Assembly (NCBI GenBank): GCA_020344315.1
Contig: CP070820.1
Span: 173,605 to 217,998 of the forward strand
DNA length: 44,394 nucleotides
Reading direction: 5' to 3'
From: Candidatus Bathyarchaeum sp.
GTDB lineage: Archaea > Thermoproteota > Bathyarchaeia > Bathyarchaeales > Bathyarchaeaceae
Part shown: in pieces, positions 40,599 through 44,394 of the stretch
Layout: each line of letters begins with the position of its first letter
How positions within the stretch are numbered: position 1 is the first letter of the stretch
Notes under the pieces: model-generated
The model's database searches: none
What the model was told of the DNA's origin: nothing
The model's input: only the letters and a program-made list of their open reading frames with translations
Translations under genes and position numbers: made by a program

Positions 40599-41729
40599 CT
40601 ATAAGCACTGTGGATCCAATGTTTCCATTTCTTCTATATTGGTTTTCGTTAAGGTTTTTATTTTGCTTAGTTCTGCGATTTCTCCGTATCCCACAAGAGT
40701 TATAGCGGTTCCTTCGCCTCCCATTCTAGCAGTTCTTCCGATTCTATGGAAATAAACCAGAGCATCCAATGGGATATCATAGTTTATTATGTGTGTTATT
40801 CCTTGGATGTCTAAACCTCTTGCAGCAACATCAGTTGCAATAAGAAGTTTCAGTTTTCCGTTTCTGAAAGAGTTGCTAACGCGTTCTCTCTGTGCTTGAG
40901 TGAAACCACCATGCAACGGTTTTGCATCATATCCATATCTGCTTAGTTTGTGTGCCAACCAGTCTGTTCCTCTGCGGGTGTTACAGAATATGATTGCTTT
41001 TCCCATGTTGTTATGTTTCAGTATGTCGAGTAGATATTCAAGTTTGTTCCTTGGATTTATTACCATGTAGTACTGGTTCAGTTGTGTAAGAGCTATCTCG
41101 TCTTTGCTTACAAGTATCTTTTCAGGTTTTTTCATGTATCTGTGGCACACGTTCATTACTGATTGGTCAATGGTTGCTGAGAAGAGGCTCAACTGTCTAT
41201 CTGCTGGCACTCTTGAGAGTATGTAATTTATGTCATCGATGAATCCCATGTCAAGCATTCTGTCAGCTTCGTCAAGAACAACAATTTTCGTTGATGCTAG
41301 ATTCAATGTTCCTCGTCTCAGATGGTCTATTACTCTACCGGGCGTACCAACAACAATATGAACGCCTCTCTTCAGTTCGCGGATTTGTTTTTGTATTGTT
41401 TCTCCGCCGTAAACAGGTAGAATATTCAGCATTGAGTATCTGCTAAATCGTCTTATGCGTTCTGCAACCTGTATGGCCAGTTCACGTGTTGGCGCTAGAA
41501 CTAAGCCTTGAACCCTCTTGATTTTCGGGTTCACGCGTTCAACCATGGGAATTCCGAAAGCCGCAGTTTTGCCGGTTCCGGTTTGTGCTTGCCCAATTAC
41601 ATCTTTTCCTTCCAGTAGGGGGATTATTGCTTGAGCTTGAATTGGAAAAAGATTGCAGAATCCAAGCTCCTCTATCCCTTTCATGACTTCTGGAGTTAAA
41701 GGCAAGTCTTCGAAATTTTCTATTTGCAT
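40599..41729 (-). CDS. DEAD-box ATP-dependent RNA helicase
   Basis: This 376-residue two-domain helicase has the Q motif (FCNLFPIQAQAI), motif I AQTGTGKT, Ia PTRELAIQ, Ib TPGRVID, II DEADRMLD, III SAT, IV-like KAIIFCNTRRG, V ATDVAARGLDI and VI HRIGRTAR. There are almost no extensions on either side, a minimal core as in many archaeal cold-shock and ribosome-assembly helicases. Its C-terminus, KTLTKTNIEEMETL, is the usual short tail. It unwinds short RNA duplexes with ATP. It is a stand-alone gene with a pyrimidine-rich leader (tttactatttcctcctgtc on the plus strand is the complement of the ribosome binding site). Confidence 0.95.
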   Translation of the reverse strand: MQIENFEDLPLTPEVMKGIEELGFCNLFPIQAQAIIPLLEGKDVIGQAQTGTGKTAAFGIPMVERVNPKIKRVQGLVLAPTRELAIQVAERIRRFSRYSMLNILPVYGGETIQKQIRELKRGVHIVVGTPGRVIDHLRRGTLNLASTKIVVLDEADRMLDMGFIDDINYILSRVPADRQLSLFSATIDQSVMNVCHRYMKKPEKILVSKDEIALTQLNQYYMVINPRNKLEYLLDILKHNNMGKAIIFCNTRRGTDWLAHKLSRYGYDAKPLHGGFTQAQRERVSNSFRNGKLKLLIATDVAARGLDIQGITHIINYDIPLDALVYFHRIGRTARMGGEGTAITLVGYGEIAELSKIKTLTKTNIEEMETLDPQCL

Positions 41730-41929
41730 ATTTACTATTTCCTCCTGTCACAAGTTTTTTTTTACACGCAGTCTTCAAAAGCCGTTAAAAGCTGTTCGAG
41801 GTAAGCATGAGTTAATGTGACGATACCACCCAACAAGCAACTCCCATATAAAAAGGTTTACCATAGCCAAGTTTCTTGGATATGTAACTCGAAAGCCAAA
41901 TTGCACCATTCAGAAGTCCATAATTCTCT

Positions 41930-42009
41930 GAGAAAAAAAGAAGAAGCAAAGTCAAAAGTAAAAGGGGGAGTTTGAAACTGGTTTCTCCACGAAAGCTGGA
42001 AATTCAAAC
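41930..42009 (-). terminator. Hairpin and T-rich tract after the bPH2 gene
   Basis: GTTTGAA (41973-41979) can pair with TTCAAAC (42003-42009). On the minus strand this is followed by CTCCCCCTTTTACTTTTG and then a CTTCTTCTTTTTTT run ending near 41932. It lies 15 bases after the stop at 42024 and is a likely archaeal-type terminator. Confidence 0.45.
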
Positions 42010-42023
42010 CCTCGGTCTGCAGG

Positions 42024-42761
42024 TCACTTGCGCGTCTTTTGGTTCCTCAATATATCGCGTATCTCACGTAGAGTAATCAGTATCTCGTCGTCCAAGCCTT
42101 CCGTTCTTGGTACAGGTTCTTCGATTCGAGGAACCACCTCGGTTCCAGTTACGTAGGGTGCCTTGAACTTCCTCAGCTCATTCAGGATGAAGTCTCTGAC
42201 TTCCTCATAGAATACGATGCCTTCCAGTTTAACTTCGGGTCCTTTCTGATGGCTGCCAGAGTAGCCTGCGGTCTCGATGTGAACTGAACCGATATTAAAC
42301 AGTCTATCAAAGACGCCTGCCCTGCTGGATATGTTTGTAATGGTTCTGAAGGGCACATGCTTGCGGGTAATAGTGACGATGCCTCGCTTGACGTAGATTT
42401 CAGGCATTGTTTCACCGGTCTCAGCTTTAACTGAGTACTCGAGACTCTTGAAGTAGAAGGGAGTGTAGATCAAGACAGGTATCAACCAAATCAGATTGAC
42501 GACTATTGTCCAGAAGTTAACTGGAACAATCCATGCGTTGATGTGCTGAATGGCGCTTGGAATCTCTTCTGGCTCCACTGCAGCACCTATAAACGATCCG
42601 CCTACGAAACAGATGACAACAATCAGCCAAATAGTGAACGCCAAAACTACGGGCTGAAGCAAATTCTTGTGTAGAAACGCCTTTGATGGTTTGAAGATTT
42701 TTTCGCTTGTTACTCTCTTTATTGGAGGCTTGATGACTTTTTCTCCAACATCTTTTTCCAA
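42024..42761 (-). CDS. Membrane protein with bacterial PH (bPH2/YdbS-like) domain
   Basis: The 245-residue protein has two membrane-helix regions (about 38-62 and 79-103). A beta-rich domain follows whose YVKRGIVTITRKHVPFRTITNIS and RLFNIGSVHIETAGYSG segments are the hallmark of bPH2 (PF03703) domains. A C-terminal coil (GLDDEILITLREIRDILRNQ) lies in the cytoplasm. The biochemical role of these proteins is poorly known, though membrane integrity or antimicrobial-peptide tolerance has been linked to bacterial relatives. It starts 2 bases after the upstream HTH gene, so the two form an operon. Confidence 0.85.
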   Translation of the reverse strand: MEKDVGEKVIKPPIKRVTSEKIFKPSKAFLHKNLLQPVVLAFTIWLIVVICFVGGSFIGAAVEPEEIPSAIQHINAWIVPVNFWTIVVNLIWLIPVLIYTPFYFKSLEYSVKAETGETMPEIYVKRGIVTITRKHVPFRTITNISSRAGVFDRLFNIGSVHIETAGYSGSHQKGPEVKLEGIVFYEEVRDFILNELRKFKAPYVTGTEVVPRIEEPVPRTEGLDDEILITLREIRDILRNQKTRK

Positions 42762-42763
42762 AC

Positions 42764-43267
42764 TTAATCACCTTCCTTTTTTCTTTTATATCTAGGAATC
42801 TCCTTTGCCGCGAGCTTGTTGAGAATTGCAATAGATTGTTGAGTCATGAGAAGTTCTTCCTCATCTGGTCTCAGCGTGATCTGATACTCTTCCAAGATGG
42901 TATCCAAGATTTCTCTGCACTCCGATTCCTTTGGACACTCAGGACATAGCTTACCTGCGTAGGAGTCGTGCTTGTACCAAACGATAATTCCAAGTTTCTC
43001 CGTGAAGACTATGTATACTTGGGCGTTCGCTTGATAGTCGAAGCCTATCAGCAATCCCTTGTAGTCTAAGAGGCTTTCAATGTCGAGCCGGTGACTCTTC
43101 GCGTGTTCCTCAAGTGCCTTCGCAATCTTTTCTCTTGTTCTGCTAAGAACTCGCGACACGTAAGAGGGGCTCCACTCTCCGTTACTTTCATCTGCAATGT
43201 CGCTGGTAGACTTGCCCTTATGGAATTCTTTCCAGACAATTGTTTCGTGATTTGAGAGCAGCCCCAT
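42764..43267 (-). CDS. HTH protein with sigma-70-region-4-like domain
   Basis: The 167-residue protein has an N-terminal HTH (ETIVWKEFHKGKSTSDIADE, SPSYVSRVLSRTREKIAKAL) of the sigma-70 region 4/LuxR style. A beta-rich middle domain (GLLIGFDYQANAQVYIVFTE) could sense a ligand, and a cysteine cluster LCPECPKESEC (three Cys within ten residues) may bind zinc. The C-terminus is basic (KRKKEGD). It is the first gene of an operon with the bPH2 membrane protein and likely regulates it. The ligand and the exact family are not identified; Tfx-like archaeal regulators are the nearest idea. Confidence 0.72.
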   Translation of the reverse strand: MGLLSNHETIVWKEFHKGKSTSDIADESNGEWSPSYVSRVLSRTREKIAKALEEHAKSHRLDIESLLDYKGLLIGFDYQANAQVYIVFTEKLGIIVWYKHDSYAGKLCPECPKESECREILDTILEEYQITLRPDEEELLMTQQSIAILNKLAAKEIPRYKRKKEGD

Positions 43268-43454
43268 GTTCTATCCCGGGTATTTGTTTATCAAAATATA
43301 GTAAAGATTTACTTATTAATCTTTCCATACCCACCTCCAAAACAAACACTCACACGCCAAACACTAAGAAATAGAAAAAGCCAAATCTTGGTCAATCAAG
43401 TTAGTGAAGTCTAATATCCTCGATTGCAGCAGTAGTTTTGGAGAGGCAAAAAAG

Positions 43455-43799
43455 ATGAAAATCTTTCCCTATACGGACATTGAAGCGAAAGATGCTGAAG
43501 GCGGAAGTTCAAAATTGAAAGTCAGATGGCTCATAACCAAAGAGACGGGCGCAGAAAACTTTGCCATGAGACTCTTCGAATTGGAAGCTGGAGGACACAG
43601 CCCATTTCACAATCACCCGTGGGAACATGAAGTCTTCATATTAGAAGGCGAAGGACTTGTGGTTAGTGAAGAAAAAGAAGTGAAATTTAATGCTGGAGAC
43701 ATAATTTTCATCCCCCAAAATGAAAAACATCAACTGAAAAACAACAGCGAAAAACTGGTGAAGTTTCTCTGCCTCATACCCTATAAACAAAACAAATAA
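43455..43799 (+). CDS. Cupin-domain protein
   Basis: The ATG at 43455 is supported by GGAGAGG 9 bases upstream; an ATG 51 bases earlier lacks this. The 114-residue single-domain cupin has metal-binding motif 1 SPFHNHPWEHEVFILEGEG (His, His and Glu, with a second His in WEHE) and motif 2 GDIIFIPQNEKHQL (final His). A divalent metal site is therefore intact. Small stand-alone cupins include dioxygenases, isomerases and sugar-binding proteins, and the sequence does not choose among them. It is followed 47 bases later by a small HTH-like gene on the same strand. Confidence 0.88.
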   Translation: MKIFPYTDIEAKDAEGGSSKLKVRWLITKETGAENFAMRLFELEAGGHSPFHNHPWEHEVFILEGEGLVVSEEKEVKFNAGDIIFIPQNEKHQLKNNSEKLVKFLCLIPYKQNK

Positions 43800-43845
43800 T
43801 AAGCGCACGTTGGCGATATTACTGGTTGCGTTGGGGTGAAGGATC

Positions 43846-44109
43846 CTGGTTAGAAGAAAGGGATTAGAAGCTCAGAAGATGTTTAGGGCGATCGCCATTC
43901 TCATCCGAAACACCACCTGGAAATGCGGAAGGATCGAGCGGCTTGTCGTAAAATACCTGCAAAATCGGCTCAAAAGGTGTGGATCTACTCAAACCCCCGT
44001 GAAGGACATGATGCGACATTTCGAGCTCAACGGAAAACAAAAGAGTGAGTTCCTCGAAGCGATAAGACGATTAGAAAAACGTAACATAATTAGAATTTTT
44101 TGGCATTAA
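43846..44109 (+). CDS. Small HTH-like protein, possible CTG start
   Basis: An ATG at 43879 gives 76 residues but has no good ribosome binding site. GGGGTGA at 43833-43839 points to a CTG at 43846 in the same frame, which would add 11 residues (LVRRKGLEAQK). No other start codon lies in between. The protein contains two helical units, AIAILIRNTTWKCGRIERLV and a HTH-like TPVKDMMRHFELNGKQKSEF, then EAIRRLEKRNIIRIFW with a recognition-helix/wing feel. It is likely a small DNA-binding protein. The start is uncertain. Confidence 0.55.
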   Translation: MVRRKGLEAQKMFRAIAILIRNTTWKCGRIERLVVKYLQNRLKRCGSTQTPVKDMMRHFELNGKQKSEFLEAIRRLEKRNIIRIFWH

Positions 44110-44226
44110 CATCATCCTCTTCTCTCCTTACGAACGGCTTGTAGACTTGAAACCTCGCAAAACAGAGAAGTGAATAAAGTCAGGTGAGACAGGATTCGAC
44201 TGGAAAGTGGATAGATGGTATATGTT

Positions 44227-44394
44227 CTATTTCTTTTCCTGTAACACGACAGCACTGAATATTAGAGCTATGATGAAGAGAAGAAATGAAGCAACAAAAG
44301 GTCCACCGATTCCAGCAACATAAGATTCTCCAACCCAGAATACAGCAACAGAAATAACAATCACAAATATCCAGACAAAAGCAACTACCAAGTT
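44227..44394 (-). CDS. C-terminal end of a membrane protein (partial)
   Basis: The last 55 codons of a minus-strand gene enter from the window edge. They encode two hydrophobic helices (VAFVWIFVIVISVAVFWV and FVASFLLFIIALIFSAVVL) joined by GESYVAGIGG, and end with QEKK and a TAG stop. It may be a small two-helix protein or the tail of a larger transporter. No family can be named from this part. Confidence 0.55.
   Translation of the reverse strand, partial: NLVVAFVWIFVIVISVAVFWVGESYVAGIGGPFVASFLLFIIALIFSAVVLQEKK

Noticed and set aside
40500-40600. tRNA-like look (hairpin plus gattcgat on the minus strand)
   Set aside because: The T-loop-like bases have no complementary T-stem, there is no matching acceptor stem or anticodon arm of the right size, and only the 7-bp hairpin at 40557-40575 holds up.

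Overview
The window reads as chromosomal DNA of an archaeon, most likely of the TACK group and plausibly Bathyarchaeia (inference from gene content only). Support comes from the GatD/GatE amidotransferase, a homotetramer-type tRNA splicing endonuclease, NucS, an Nre repair protein with a PCNA-binding tail, short archaeal triosephosphate isomerase, archaeal glycyl-tRNA synthetase, bifunctional PGI/PMI and archaeal Elp3. Many genes have strong GGAGG/GAGGTGA ribosome binding sites and ATGA/GTGA overlaps. I saw no rRNA, tRNA, CRISPR array, integrase or transposase.

Layout. 0-1 kb: small minus-strand genes, one apparently frameshifted. 1-6 kb: triosephosphate isomerase, a membrane-anchored HtrA-like protease with a very long coiled coil, a MinD/ParA ATPase and NreA. 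6-11 kb: an exopolysaccharide-type operon (nucleotide-sugar dehydrogenase, NodB-like pseudoenzyme, processive GT2 synthase, second deacetylase) bracketed by two paralogous winged-helix genes that share a 19-bp upstream element. 11-14 kb: a large secreted beta-propeller protein. 14.6-21 kb: NucS, a methyltransferase, Elp3, GatD and GatE. 21-27.4 kb: an AEC transporter, three tandem paralogous winged-helix-like genes, EndA, a TetR/CPBP-protease operon, a histidine-bearing membrane protein and a PhoU-like protein. Four copies of a near-palindromic intergenic element (core GGTTAAAATTTAA) are confined to 23.5-26.7 kb. 27.4-34.3 kb: GlyRS, PGI/PMI, a seven-repeat propeller surface protein, a zinc ribbon gene, a broken duplicate of the PGI/PMI 5' end, aspartate kinase and a low-molecular-weight phosphatase. 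34.4-44.4 kb: a GT4 glycosyltransferase with a winged-helix gene, a caspase/CHAT-like protease operon with two PepSY-like small proteins, GalT with a second GT4, a DEAD-box helicase, an HTH/bPH2 membrane operon, a cupin, a small HTH-like gene and the end of a membrane protein.

The best candidates for new biology are: (1) the cytoplasmic caspase-like protease with separately encoded propeptide-like partners (36154-37541); (2) the polysaccharide operon with one intact and one metal-site-less deacetylase, bracketed by twin regulators whose shared motif recurs as a perfect palindrome upstream of the secreted propeller gene; (3) the palindromic intergenic element; and (4) several genes whose best ribosome binding site points to a CTG start codon. 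Functions are assigned from motifs read by eye; no database search was run.
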